From: Cinnamomum chago
Taxonomy: Eukaryota > Streptophyta > Magnoliopsida > Laurales > Lauraceae
Assembly: GCA_038049695.1 (NCBI GenBank)
Contig: CP142461.1
Span: 24,745,001-24,809,000 of the forward strand
Reading direction: 5' to 3'
Length of the DNA stretch: 64,000 bases
The notes below the pieces were generated by a model. That model was not told the DNA's origin. It was given only the letters and a program-made list of their open reading frames with translations, and did not search any database. Shown piece after piece: positions 24,024-35,895 of the stretch. The position numbers and the translations under genes were made by a program. Numbering within the stretch: the stretch's first letter is position 1; the number at the start of each line of letters is the position of its first letter.

Positions 24024-24041
24024 GTCCCACCGGGTGTGCCA
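24024..24041 (-). other. Candidate primer binding site of element F2
   Basis: Read on the minus strand this is TGGCACACCCGGTGGGAC. It starts with TGG, as required to pair with a tRNA CCA end, and lies three bases from a CA dinucleotide that would end the LTR. The tRNA was not identified, so this is tentative. Confidence 0.4.
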
Positions 24042-24716
24042 GCTTGATGGAACGCGCTCCAATGACCCCGGGCGCTACCGGGCGTCGGCGGACGTGGGAG
24101 TCCGTTTGGTCCGACCCTTTCGCCCCCGGAGGGCGGAGCGTGCATCAACGCTTTTGGGTGTTTGGGTGGGTGTGCCAGATTTTCTATTTTACTTGGAATT
24201 GCAAGTGATGATCCGGAGATCAATCTTCGCAAGTAAAAAAGGAAATCAACTTCTTTTCAAGTTTCCATTGCATATATATTTAAGAAAAGAGACAGTTTTT
24301 GATTTTGCCGTAAAAGGCGATTTTTTGGCATTTATAGCCGATTTTTGGCGTTTATAGCCGATTTGTGGCGTTTATAGCCGATTTACAATTCTCATCAATA
24401 ATGAAAGACAAGAGTTGTGGTTTTTTGTCTCTTTAAAAAAAATACAAAATACAATGAAAAGCGAGAAAGGAAGAATCTAACTTTTCAGGAGATTGTGGGA
24501 GGGACCCGTTTAGATTGACGGTCGCGAGTCATGTATGGACTCCGCCACATCCATGCAAATGAGAACGTCGGATGCTTTGGATTCGCTTGGCTTGGCTATA
24601 TCCTCAGATTTTTAGAGAACAAAGACCGAGAGAAGGTCTTATGTTCAATAAAAAGCCGAGTAGAAGGGCTGAAGAGCCATGTCTAAGCCACTTTTGTTGA
24701 AGTAGAAGGTAAAGGA

Positions 24717-24740
24717 CCTTGGGGGGAGTGCCCCCCAAGG
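24717..24740. repeat. Perfect inverted repeat CCTTGGGGGG-agtg-CCCCCCAAGG
   Basis: Ten-bp arms with a 4-base loop. The pairing continues outward with two mismatches. It lies downstream of the F2 TATA box on the minus strand, so it would be transcribed near the RNA 5' end and could form a very stable hairpin in the leader or act as a terminator-like structure. Confidence 0.8.
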
Positions 24741-24868
24741 GACTTTTGTCACCTTGTAGTGGAGGCTGCTGCGGAATTCCGACAGAGGTTTCTCTCTCTC
24801 TGAGCTTCTGGATCTCTAGAGCAGGAATTGCTGATGATTTCGATCCCCGGAATGCTTGGAGGGGACTC

Positions 24869-24879
24869 CTATTTATAGG
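24869..24879 (-). promoter_or_regulatory. Minus-strand TATA box of the F2 LTR
   Basis: CCTATAAATAG on the minus strand, followed by GC-richer DNA. Its placement inside the LTR fits the U3/R border. Confidence 0.65.
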
Positions 24880-25529
24880 CCTTTAGGTAGCCTTTAGGAG
24901 TGATTTATGAGCCTTTATGGTAATAAAGCTCATTAAGGGAGGAGTTACAAGTTTAATTGTCTCTTGCTTTGTAACTCCTGCCCCTTGGATTTCATTGGCC
25001 GGAGGAGAGTCATGGGCATTTAATCGCCTTTAATCTCCATTATGTTAGGAGTTTCATGGCTTGAATGCCATGATTGTTTGGACTTGTAACTCCTGAACAG
25101 AGGCTCCTGATTGGGCCGTCCAAGATAATGGGTTAATGACTGCATTAACTTGCCATAAACGGGCCAATTGATAGCATTAAGTGGCCGCCTTAGTAGCTGA
25201 AGAGTTGCGGGCCATGTTGCGTCTTTTGGAATTCCCTTTGCGATGATCATCGATGGATCCTTATGTAAATCAACATCAGATGATCATGTAGTTTCAGACA
25301 TTGGTTGATACCAGCGGGCCGACAGCATCTGTCCAGTTGATTTCGCGATCAAGCGAGCAGAAAGTGCACTTTTTTGGTTGTTCGGCTGGCGATCAATGAA
25401 GTTTTTGAAGTTCTGGAAAGGAGTCCTGTGATCTTGATAAATATCAGTGAATTTGGGGCCTCAAAAGCCTGAATCTGGAAAAATCACAGGGACAGAACAA
25501 CTCGTCTCGCGAAAACGGACGAAACGGGG

Positions 25530-25603
25530 GGTCCCGGGGCGAAATCGGCGCCCCGGACCTCCCAGGGTCGCAGGGGCCTGCGACCATGGCCCCTGCGACC
25601 CTG
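25530..25603. promoter_or_regulatory. GC-rich palindrome cluster in the F2 LTR
   Basis: GGTCC(c)GGGGCG pairs with CGCCCCGGACC (25530-25559). A perfect 16-bp inverted repeat follows, CAGGGTCGCAGGGGCC (25563-25578) and GGCCCCTGCGACCCTG (25588-25603), separated by 9 bases; within it GGTCGCA/TGCGACC forms a smaller inverted repeat. The neighbouring DNA has few CpGs. Confidence 0.75.
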
Positions 25604-26627
25604 GGGGGAAAATCCCTTCCCGGGGCCCGTTTTTGGCCGTTTCTCGTCGTTTTTCGCTTCCGTTTTTTTTTGCTTGTTTTCTTTGACATTTCTCCACATT
25701 ATTTGGCTTGATTTCCCTCTGAAAAACCTGATGAGAATCCTTGCAAATTGGTTTGCAAAGTTTCTGATTTTCCGGGAAAAGCCGAACGCAGAACTGCTGA
25801 TTTTCCGCCAGAAGCTGAAACATGATCAAACGATGTCGGAATGACCTGAAATTTGAGGTGAAGCTTCTTGAGCATTAAATAAGACCAACCATGGGCTTTC
25901 GTTTGAGTTTTGAAGCCGTTTGGAGTTTTACAAACGCTTGCCTTTGATTTCACCGCGAGGGAAATGCCGAGCTTTGACTTTTGGTCAAATGATGTCCGAT
26001 TGACCTGAAATTCGACGGGTGACTCCCTCATCAGTAGATAAGACCAACCATAGGCTTTCGTTTGAGTTTTGAAGCCATTTGGAGTCATGCAAATGCTTGC
26101 CTTTGATTTCACCGCGAGGGAAATGTCGATCTTTGACTTTTGGTCAAACGATGTCCGGTTGACCTGAAATTCGACGAGGAGCCTATTGGAGTCATTTTGA
26201 GATGATCTACAAGCTCCAAATTGGGTACCATGGTTCCGGGGTGCTCTGCCGCTGGTAGGCTTGATTCAGCCGTTGGAGAGTTGATGATGGGTCAAACGTT
26301 GCTGGTTTGACTTGAGACTTGACGTGGAGCCCTTTGGACATATTTTGAGAACATCCATAGGCCCCGATCGAAGATTTGGTGTCTCCGATTCTGCCGCCGC
26401 CGGGAGCGCTTGTTTAGCTGTTGGAGAAGTGAAGCTAGGCCAAATGATGTCGGAATGGCCCGAAACTTCATGTGTACCTCTCTTTTGGTTGTTTTGAATG
26501 ACCTTGCAGTTTTTGTTTGATTCTGACAAGATCTGATGCTTGAAGTGGCGCCTGCCTATTTTTGGTAGGATGCGGCTCCATGTAGCTTTTGGTGTAAAGA
26601 GACAAAGTGACATTTTTGGTGTCAACA

Positions 26628-28887
26628 GACGCGATATCTTCTTTATATCTAAACACAAGTCTTTCCCTTGGTTATCGCGAATTCTATTCCTTTCGGTGAC
26701 TGAATAGGTTGCTCGATGTTTCCGGATTAATGTCATGCCTAGGATGGACCGTTGATAATCTTGATTTTTGCTATTGTAACATCTAGTGCTACCCATAAGC
26801 TCATTTTAAGTTTTGAAAATAGTAAAAGTGCATAAGGAGCCCGGTATGTCTTCAAACTCAAGGAGTACCAAGTAAATTATTATAATCGACATACGGGACC
26901 CCTATTCACTTAAACAGATCTTGAAACCGATATTTTACCCGAAATTGTTATAGTTCATTGTTTCACCTCATTTCCCGAGATTTGCATCACATGACTTGTT
27001 TTCCCGAAAGCATTGAAGTTACTCTAGTAACAGTTACTTGTCCCGAAGTGCATTGCACCATGTGATATGCCAGTGTGCCCTTGAGCACCCCCGTCTTGCC
27101 CGTTTGATTATGTATTTGTACTTGATTTACTTGCATTGTCTCGATTGTATTTGACCTATGAGTCGGCACCACTAAGCTTGGATAACCCTATTGGTCTGAT
27201 CCACCGACTTGGAGATCCCCCCTCTCGTCCCGCCAGCTGCAGTTTGGATCCCGCTACCCGGTTATTACCGTGGTCTTGTCCCGATACCGCAGATTGCTAC
27301 TGTGGTCCCCGATGCCCGACTCGCTACCGTGGTCATGTATAGTATATGTATATGCATTCATGAGATCCACTGTTTCTCCTCACCTCGAGTGACTGAGATC
27401 AGTGCCTAGTATATGTATATGTATTTATATGAGATCCCCTGTTTCTCCTCACCTCGAGTGACTGAGATCAGGGCCTAGTTATTGCTCTATCGCTTTAGTG
27501 ATAGAGGACTTAGCTTCGTGTGGTTGCCATCTTGCCAGTTCCCGATTCCTTGGATACCCGACACGTTTTATATTGCTTACTTGTTTTCCGATAAATGATT
27601 CGTTTCCTTTATGAAAGTTGTTATTTTAACAAGTGTTCATATTCTCCAATGTAAGTTCAGTTATTATTATATTGTTTTCTGTTCTTTGTACCCGCACATG
27701 TTTTAAATGAATGCTGGTTGGGTGAAGACCCATGCTTTTACATATGTTTCAAACGATCCATGATTTTGCTAGATTTACATGATTACACATGTTTTAAAGG
27801 AATACCCGAATTGTTAAATATCCGTGCTTTGTTTTAAATGACATTGGTTTGTCAGATCCCTAGGTTTACCCACGTTTTAAAGGAGTACCCGAATTGTGAA
27901 ATATCCATGCTTTGAAATATGTTTTAAATGACACGTGTTTTGTCAGATTCCTATGTTTATACCTGTTCTAACTGAATGCCCGATTTGTTAAATATCCGTA
28001 CTTTCACATATGTTTCAAATGGACTTTGGTTTTTGCCAGACTGCTATGAATACCTGGTTTGTTAAATACTTATGTTTTTACCTAAGTCTCAAATGAACGT
28101 TTGTTTTGCCCGGCCACTATATTTATAAATGTTTTAGACGAACACCCGATTGATAAATATCTATGCTTTTACGGATGATGTAAATGAATATATGTTTTAT
28201 TAGATCTTCATGTTTTACCCATGCTTGAAATGAATACAGGTTTTCCCCGAGATTCCCGACTTTTGCACCCGTTTAATTATATGCAGCATTTGATCGAGTA
28301 TCATGATTTATCTTATGTTTTATTCTTCAGTATATTTATTATCTTTTCATCCACCTGCCAGACCGTCGTGTCTGACCCACTACTTTTGGTACTCAGGTTC
28401 AGATTTCTTCGTCCCGAGTTGAGAGCTTTGTTGGCTGTGGAGCCATGTTTTACAGGTTGTTTTGTCGGCTATGTCATGTAGACATTGAGCTTGACATCGG
28501 AGCTACGTCATATTTGGGGTAGTGTTTATAGCTTTTGTTGTATGGCTTTCATTAGCCCTTTTCTTGGGATTCTTAATTAATGTACATTGATAATTGTAAC
28601 TTGAACATATTTGGGAATGTAATATCCTGTTACTGTCAGCTCTGTAATTTATTGGGATGGTTACTCCAGTCTGATATGATTCTTGATATATTAGCTATAT
28701 GCTAAAGGTGGAGTGCGACGCGGAATCCGATGGCCACGGACTTCGGGTCGCAACGCCACAAAGCTTCCGCAAAAATATTCAGAATGTGTTGGAATGTGTT
28801 GTCTTCACACACGCGGATCTTGGGAGAAAAATATAATTATGCTAAATCCCATTCCCGCCCCCGAGGTTTCGGTTCGGGGGCGTGACA
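26628..28887 (+). repeat. E3: 3' part of an E-family LTR
   Basis: Aligns with element E from the phrase gacgcgatatcttc (3' LTR, about 17240) to the LTR end GGGGGCGTGACA at 28887. It is more diverged than the two LTRs of E, for example with a local duplication near 27340-27480 of tagtatatgtatatg plus gagatc..ctgtttctcctcacctcgag. The 5' half is cut off by the F2 terminus. No palindrome cluster remains because that part is missing. Confidence 0.85.
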
Positions 28888-29276
28888 GTAGTTCTCGCTA
28901 CCTAAGGGCTTGATTTTGCTGCTCGAGAGTTGATGGAGGGTCAAACGGTGTCGGTTTGACTTGAAACTTGACATTTAGCCTTTCGGAGGTATTTTGAGAC
29001 CATCCGTAGGCTCTGATCGAAGATTTGGGGTCTTCGACACCGTCGCCGCCGGGAGCTGCTGCTTAGCTGTTGGAGAAGTGAAGCTAGGCCAAATGATGTC
29101 GGAATGGCCCGAAACTTCATGTGTACCTCTCTTTTGGTTGTTTTGAATGACCTTGCAGTTTTTGTTTGATTCTGACAAGATCTGATGCTTGAAGTGGCGC
29201 TTGCCTATTTTTGGTAGGATGCGGCTCCATGTAGCTTTTGGTGTGAAGAGGCAAAGTGACATTTTTGGTGTCAACA
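28888..29276 (-). repeat. F1: terminal fragment of an F-family LTR
   Basis: Matches about 26235-26627 of the F2 LTR and ends at the same minus-strand TGTTGACACC terminus. Several substitutions separate the copies. The E3 LTR end abuts its inner side. Confidence 0.8.
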
Positions 29277-31638
29277 CTTCCTTTGAGCTTACCATTGCCA
29301 TTAGAGGACCTTGCAAGTAAGTATTCCCCTTCATCTTCTAGATTTGTTATCTCCTAGCCCTTGAGAAGCTCCACCTTTATTATTGGAAGGTTGCCTTGCT
29401 ATTTCATTGTTTTGACTCTTTTAGGGTTTGTTTGTTTTGGGGATTTTTGCCATAGCTTGGATTCCTTGCTTGGGAGACTTGTTAGAGCTTGATTGTATTG
29501 TTAGAAGACTCAAGGCAAGTGGATGAATGATTTTTCTAAGCTTTCATTGACTTTGGGTATTTTTCCATTAATGCATATTTATTATCATTGTTTTGAAATA
29601 AATGTTCATGGAAGTAATAATGGTGCATTTATGTCAAAGAGAGGTAGTAGTTCATAGCAATTAATATCTTCTTGTTTTATCTCAAATATGTATATTATGT
29701 GAGATGGTTTCCTTCTTTTCTTTCCTTGTATTGAATGTGATATGGATGGAGGAGAATGTGATGGACGTGGTTGGAGATTTAAGGTCTTTTGGATGGAGAT
29801 TTATACTCCTCATTTGATGTATGAAAGTGGTTAAGAAGAGGTTGTAAAAAGAAAGAGTTATTGTGGAGCTGAATTGGTCTGAATTCAGGTTCTGGACAGT
29901 TCGCTTGAGCGACCATGACACTTCGCTCGAGCGACCTGTCCAGGGAAGGGTTCGGAGCATTCCACTAGCTTGGTCGCTCGAGCGGACCCCTGGTCGCTCG
30001 AGCGGACATCCCAGAACTCATTCTAGAGAGTTGTTCGTTCGAACGCATTTAAATATTCGCTCGTCCTAATGAGTTCGTTCGAACGACCTTAACTTCGCTC
30101 GAGCGAACCCACCCAGACAGCTATTCCAGCGAGCAACTCGCTCGAGCGAACCCTCCAGTCCGCTCGAGCGATGCGGTTCGTCTGGCATAGGCTATGTTTG
30201 GGACAATGTTCAATTGTTTCAATGGTTGGGTCTATTCTCTTGGAACCCCTCTATATCAAGGAGATTTATTAAGCATTGTATGAGGCCATTTGAGGAAGAA
30301 ACCATATCACAAAGATTTCATTCGAAGTTTTGAAACTTCAAGGTGTATAAGGAGCCCAGAATGTCTTCTAACTCAAGGAGTACCAAGTCTTTATTATAAT
30401 CGACATACAGGACCCCTATACACTAAATAGATCTTGAAACCAATATTTTACCCGAAATTGTTATAGTTCATTGTTTCACTTCATTCCAAGATTTACTTTA
30501 CATGATGTGTTTTCCCGAAAACATGTTAGTTACACTAGTAACAGTGATTTATCCCGAGATGTATTACCCGACTTGGAACGACAATGTGCCCTTGAGCACC
30601 CCCGTCTTGCTCGTTTATATATTGTACTTGATTTACTTGCATATGTCTCGATTTGTCATTTGACCTATGAGTCGGCATCACTAAGCTTGGATACCTTGTC
30701 GGTTTGATCCACCGACTTGGAGATCCATCTCCCGTCCCGCCAGCTGCAGTTGGGATCCCGATACCCGGTCTATTACCGTGGTCCCGTCCCGATACCCGGT
30801 TCGCTACCGTGGTCCCATCCCGTATATTTATATTGTACATATGATTTGCGTTGAGTCTCCTCACCTTGTGTGACTGAGATCAATGTCCCGTGATACTGTT
30901 GTCACTTTAGTGACAGAGGACTTAGCTTTATGTGATTGCCATCTTGTGAGTTCCCGACCCCTTGGTTACCTCATATGTTTTATCTTGTTTACTTGTTTTC
31001 TAGCAAATGATTTATCTTCTTTATGAGAGTTCTTGCTTAAACAGATTTCTATGCTTTTCAAGATATTTCATTCATTATATGTTGTTGTATCCTTTCACTC
31101 TCTTGCCAGGCCGTCGTGTCTGATACATTTGCTTTGGTACTCAGGTCCCGTTGCCGGTTTCCTTGAGGAGGAGCCGGAGGAGGTGGTAGGTGAGCTACAA
31201 CCTTTAGTCGAGTGGCGTGCTGACGATGTCATGTAGACATCGGGTTGCTACGAGAGGCGTACATTTTGAGGAGAATTATTTAACCATTTTTTTGGGGTTA
31301 TTGTTTTGTTTATATTGGCCTTTGTTGGCCTCTAATTTTGGGGATTGTAATTAAATGATCTTTTGTAAACTTTAACTACTTTTGGGTAACATGCTAATGT
31401 TCATTGCTCATTCTGATACAGTTTTTGATACTTGATGTTAATGCTTTCATGACTAGAGATAGTCTGACTATTTGATTTGCTACATGCTTCCGCACTTAAA
31501 AGAAATATTCATTCATGGTTGTGATATCCTCACCGCGGACACCTGTGGGAAATTAAATAAGTTGTATATTGTTGATGTAGATCCTTCAATCATTATTCAT
31601 TAGTCCTGATCCCAGATTCCCGGTCTGGGGCCGCGACA
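29277..31638 (+). repeat. E2: variant E-family LTR, truncated at its 5' side
   Basis: Starts at cttcctttgagcttacc (compare 2500 and 16158 in E) and keeps E-like landmarks in order: the ttagggtttgttt region, 'caaggcaagtggatgaatg', a palindrome cluster, 'gcccagaatgtcttc.aactcaaggagtacc', the four 'cccgatacccggt' phrases (30765-30810) and a gccaggccgtcgtgtctgat region. It ends differently, in GGTCTGGGGCCGCGACA (31638). The cluster carries another palindrome than E, so this is a distinct subfamily. Nothing resembling a primer site follows. Confidence 0.75.
29934..30170. promoter_or_regulatory. CGCTCGAGCG/CGTTCGAACG palindrome cluster in E2
   Basis: CGCTCGAGCG occurs at 29934-29943, 29975-29984, 29995-30004, 30096-30105, 30139-30148 and 30161-30170. 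CGTTCGAACG occurs at 30036-30045 and 30076-30085. A decayed copy (tcgcttgagcga) precedes them near 29910. The cluster occupies the same place in the LTR backbone as CCGATCGATCGG does in element E. Confidence 0.8.
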
Positions 31639-31641
31639 CCT

Positions 31642-33031
31642 TGTTATGCACGTCCAAGAGGGGTTAATTCCCCTCTTTATAGCCCTCAATTCCACCTCTT
31701 TTCCTATTTGAAATAGAAGTTTAACTCCCATTACAAAATAGTAACCTTCTCCCTTGCTAGTTGCCATAGAAGTCTTACTTCCACAACAATTAGTAGCTTT
31801 CTCCTTTCTAATTAAAATAGAAGTCTTACTTCCATTAATAATTAGTAACTTACTAAATCACAATTAGAAGTCTTACTTCAAATATGATTAGTAACTTCCT
31901 CTTTTACTAATTAAAATAGAAGTCTCACTTCCATCAATAATTAGTAACTTACTATTACCACTATTAGAAGTCTCACTTCAAATAGAAATAGTAACCTTCC
32001 TATTAGAGTTCAAGTAGAATTAGTATCTTTCTAATAATTTGGGCTAGCGTGGGGACCACTAGGGATTCCTTAGAAAGCTGGCTTCAATTGGGACACGCGA
32101 CCCCACATCTCATGTGCAATCCAGGCCCACAGTTAATTGCAACTAACTCCACTATATAAATGCAATTGCACTCCAGTCTTAGAAATATGTTACAATGAAG
32201 ACCCTAAACTTCCCAAATACCACAAGTAGGCCCCTCTATCATTATCCATGGATCAATTGGAATAAATCTGTCCCATCCAATCTTAGATCCACATCTTATT
32301 ATCCTTGAGCCCCAATTAATTATAGTGATCATTTGGTACCAATCCAATTAACTCTTAATTGGAATGGGTGCGCACTTACCAATGATAAATCCATTAATTG
32401 GCACAAGGGGATAATGTAGATAGATTCCATCTTGATCATTGCATGTTCCCACAGTCCTACTACCATGTACCCAAGACACCGAGGTGTTGACCTACAGTTG
32501 GCCTCACTCATTGGTGACTCAAAGCAAATGAATAGACATAAACTTGACTTCATCAATGTCTCAGGATTGAGAGCCTATTGCTAGGGAATTATGAGAGCAA
32601 TCCTTAAATCGAGACAATATTTCATAAGGTGCTTCTCATGGTCCTTCAATACATCCAATGTACCAGCACTATGATCCAGAATCTTATATTCTGATGATCG
32701 AGACAAATCACACTATCTCATAGTGATCAAAGTACTACAACCTTGTCAAATGAGATGCCCAATCTCATCACTGGTTGTGAAGATATTTTAAGTATAAGAC
32801 TTGTGACACATATCTCCCATATGTGGATCTCATCTATATACATATATCACATCTAATATACTAATGAGACCCGGTTCATCTTATGAACCATTATGTCATA
32901 TGTATTGGTCATGTGCATAAAGTAATAAGTCACCATTCATCTCATGAAAGGAAAGCATGATTATATTGATAAATAAAGAAATTAATCAATTTATTACATC
33001 AACTGATGGATTGAGACCATACAATCTAACA
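31642..33031 (-). mobile_element. G2: minus-strand LTR, probably copia-type
   Basis: On the minus strand it starts TGTTAGATTGTATGGTCTC at 33031, and the same terminus recurs at 33800. The plus-strand left end is placed at TGTTATGCACG (31642), giving TGTTA..TAACA ends, but this end is uncertain because the E2 LTR end is only three bases away. A minus-strand CTATAAAG lies at 31675-31682. No internal coding region accompanies it, so it is a solo or truncated LTR. Confidence 0.6.
31710..32030. repeat. About six tandem units of 50-60 bp in G2
   Basis: Units read roughly 'aattaaaatagaagtcttacttccattaataattagtaactt'. Successive copies differ by substitutions and small indels, and neighbouring units alternate between 'acttcc' and 'acttcaa' endings. 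Confidence 0.7.
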
Positions 33032-33680
33032 TCTACATGAATACATGGTTTTTCCACTCGTTTTAATTATATGTAGCATTTGATCAAATAACATGATTTA
33101 TCATATGTTTTATTCTTCAATATATATATTATCTTTTCACCCACCTGCCAGACCGTTGTGTCTGACCCACTATTTTTGGTACTCAGGTCCAGACTTCTTC
33201 GTTCCGAGTTGAGTGCTTTTGTTGGCTGTGGAGCCATGCTTTATAGGTTGTTTTGTTGGCTATGTCATGTAGACATTGGGCTTGACATCGGAGCTACGTC
33301 ATATATGGGGTAGTGGTTAATAGCTTATTGTTGTATGACTTTTATTAGCCTTTTCTTGGGATTCTTAATTAATGTACATTGATAATTTGTAACTTGAACA
33401 TATGTGGGAATGCTTATCCTGTTACTGTCAGCTCTGTATTTCGTTGTGATGGTTTACTCCAGTCTGATATTGTTCTTGATATAATAGCTATATGCTAGAT
33501 ATTGAGTGCGTCGCGGAATCCGATGGTCACGGACTCTCGGTCGCAACGCCATGAAAGCTTCCGTAAAATATTCAAAATGTGTTGGAATGTGTTGTCTTCA
33601 CACACGCGGATCTTGGGAGAAAAATATATTTATGCTTAATCCCATTCGCGCCCCCAAGGTTTCGGTTTGAGGGTGTGACA
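33032..33680 (+). repeat. E4: 3'-terminal fragment of an E-family LTR
   Basis: Aligns with the last 650 bp of element E, from the phrase near 12970-13020 (gtttaattatatgcagcatttgatc) to the LTR end, here decayed to ggtttgagggtgtgaca. More diverged than E and E3, with CpG losses. Confidence 0.85.
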
Positions 33681-33800
33681 ATGTGCATTAAGTAATAAAA
33701 CACCATTTATCTCATGAAAGGAAAGCATGATTTTATTGATAAATAAAGAAATTAATCATTTATTATATCAACTGATGGATTGAGACCATACAATCTAACA
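33681..33800 (-). repeat. G1: terminal 120 bp of a G-family LTR
   Basis: Matches about 32910-33031 of G2 and ends at the same acaatctaaca terminus. It follows directly after the E4 LTR end. Confidence 0.85.
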
Positions 33801-35895
33801 TTGCCTAGGTAGACTTGGCAGGCTGGGTGCCCAGCAGGTGGCGCCCAGGCGGACTGGTTACTAGATATGGATCTCCTATGGATAGTGTTGGTGAGACGGG
33901 GCGGGGGTCCACTCCCCAAGGAGGAGCTGCTCGCAACGGTTGTCATGCAATGCTAGTTGGTGGGTTACGGGTCTGGTGCTTTTTAGATTAGTTTAAGTCT
34001 AGGTCGATTACAGTTTCAAGTCTGTTAAGTCGAAAATGTTTTATTATGCTGATCGAGATTGGGTTAAGGTCTTAGTTAATTAGGTTAAGCCGTGGTTGGA
34101 GCTTCCTTGGGAATAAGTAGGCTAGGCGTCCAGAGGGTGGTGCTCAGGTGGAATGTCCAGGCTAGGCGCCTAAGGGGTGGCGCCCAGGTGATTTATGTTT
34201 AGGTTTTCTTTAATCCGAATCAATTAGGGTCTTAAGGTTTTTTTTATGGATCAATAATGTTTTATGATACAATTTAGAATTGGTTTAAGGTTTTAGTTAG
34301 TTAGATTAAATTTAATTCCAATTCCTTAGGGACTAAATAGACTGGGCGCCTAGGGGGTGGTGCCCAGGTGGATTTTGTAGGATGGGTGCCTAGGGGGTGG
34401 CGCCTAGGTTTTAGTTAGGGAATTGGTGATTAGGGTTTGATTAGAGTTTGATTCTAAGATTGTTAATTAGACTTCATTAATTAGGGTTTGAAATAAAGGT
34501 TTGTTATTTAAGTTAAGTTTATTAATTAGGATTTTAATAGGAGCTTATTAATTGAGATTTATTAATTAGGGTTTTAATTAAGGTTCTGTTAATTAGGGTT
34601 TTGGTTAAGGTATTTTATTAGGGTTGATTAATTCACTTAGGCACGAATAGAACTAGGATTATCTACCTAATATCTATTCTTTTTTTTTATGGATTTTTCT
34701 ATTTCTTTTAAATCTTTTTTTTGTACACTTCTCTAATTACTAAAGAGGAAGATGAGAAAGGAAGAGTTTTAGGCTTTTGTGATTTTTTGATGTTTTATGC
34801 ACTATCAATGCAATCTAACCTAAAGTGTGATGATTCAATAATTCAAAGGCCAAAGTTCAACAATCAATCATCGTCATCATAGAGATTCAATCAGCAGAAT
34901 ATAGAAAATGGGGGCCGGAAAGCAAGCTAGTGACCTAGGGGCGCCCAAGTGTCTCTGCAATACTTGGGCGCCACTGTATTTCTCTACTGGTTGTGATGTA
35001 TTTCTGATCTCCGGCGATATTCCGACACTTTGCGACTAAATGCCTGGTCCTAATATGAATTTTTAATATCAGAACTTCTGGATCTGAAAACGATGATGTG
35101 AGGACCAAGATTTGAGGGACGGATCCCTTTGCAAGGACTTGGACGCACCCACAGTGGCGCCCAAGTACCTCTGTTCTTCCTTCTTTTCTTTTCCTTCCAT
35201 TTTAGTAATATATTTGATCATCTTTCAATTCTTTTAATGCTCTTTACATATCCGAAGGCTTTGATATCAACTTGTATGAGGATGGATTCAGATCTAAGAA
35301 ACAGAATGCATGCGAAACGGGAAATTGGGGTCGAAGTCCTACCCAGGGACTTGGGCGCCCAAGTGCTTTTCTGCACTTTTCTTCCTCTTTTGCTTCTTTT
35401 TTTCAATGCTTTTCGTGTGATTAAGAACATAAAGTTACATATCTGAGGGTCCTGATATCAATATGTATGAGAATGAATTTGGATCTAAGAAACGAAGTGC
35501 ATGCGATACGAAAATCAGGGCTGAAGCCCTACCCAGGGACTTAGGCGCACCCACAGTGGTGCCCAAGTTCTTTCCTGCACTTTTCTTTCTCAAATTCGGA
35601 TATTTCCTAGTGAAAATAATATGGATGCAAGATCTATTCTACTCACGAGTTCATGATGATTAAAATGATGCAGATCTACAACCTATGAATGATCCTAAGC
35701 ATGTTTCTAACTACTAATGATGATGAATACTAATTAAAAAGAACTAGATCTAGAAATACAAGTTTGGATCTGTTTTTTTCAAGTCCTAGATAGAATCTCG
35801 CGCAAATCCATGGCTTTTGGAAGCTTTCTCCATTGCTGATCTTGAAAACCAGAGTGTTCCCTCTTCTCCTTTCTTCTAGATCTAAAAGTTCTCTC
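33801..35895. repeat. H: unclassified repeat block rich in GGCGCC palindromes
   Basis: No coding frame is supported. From 33801 to 34410 the motif 'gggcgcctaggggtggYgcccagg' and relatives recur about six times. From 34425 to 34640 there are many attaattagggttt units containing telobox-like TTAGGGTTT. From 34930 to 35575 the palindrome cTTGGGCGCCcaag or its broken forms occur about six times. The structure resembles LTR and leader DNA of another retroelement whose ends were not found. Confidence 0.5.
35050..35600. repeat. Three degenerate tandem units of about 185 bp in H
   Basis: Units begin near 35065, 35265 and 35453. Each has 'gatatcaa.ttgtatgaggatg.attYggatctaagaaac' (weak in the first), then 'gaccagggactt', a GGCGCC-type palindrome in cttgggcgcccaagt or a form expanded by 'cacccacagtgg', and a T-rich tail. 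Confidence 0.6.

Larger units (their letters stand above)
24045..26627 (-). mobile_element. LTR of minus-strand element F2 (gypsy-like)
   Basis: The right boundary is clear: on the minus strand the LTR starts TGTTGACACCAAAAATGTC at 26627, and the same terminus occurs in a second copy ending at 29276. The left boundary (about 24045) is inferred from the candidate primer site. Inside are a minus-strand TATA box (24869-24879), a perfect GC hairpin (24717-24740), a palindrome cluster (25530-25603) and two related units containing 'gggaaatgYcgaKctttgacttttggtcaaa' (about 25960-26150). The PMD-like gene lies on the opposite strand inside the presumed element, as described for antisense extra frames of Tat-lineage gypsy elements; no gag-pol is visible in the window. 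Confidence 0.6.

Noticed and set aside
34425..34640. Interstitial telomere array
   Set aside because: TTAGGGTTT-like words are frequent, but units are about 25 bp, irregular and mixed with attaatt; they do not form the tandem TTTAGGG repeat of plant telomeres.
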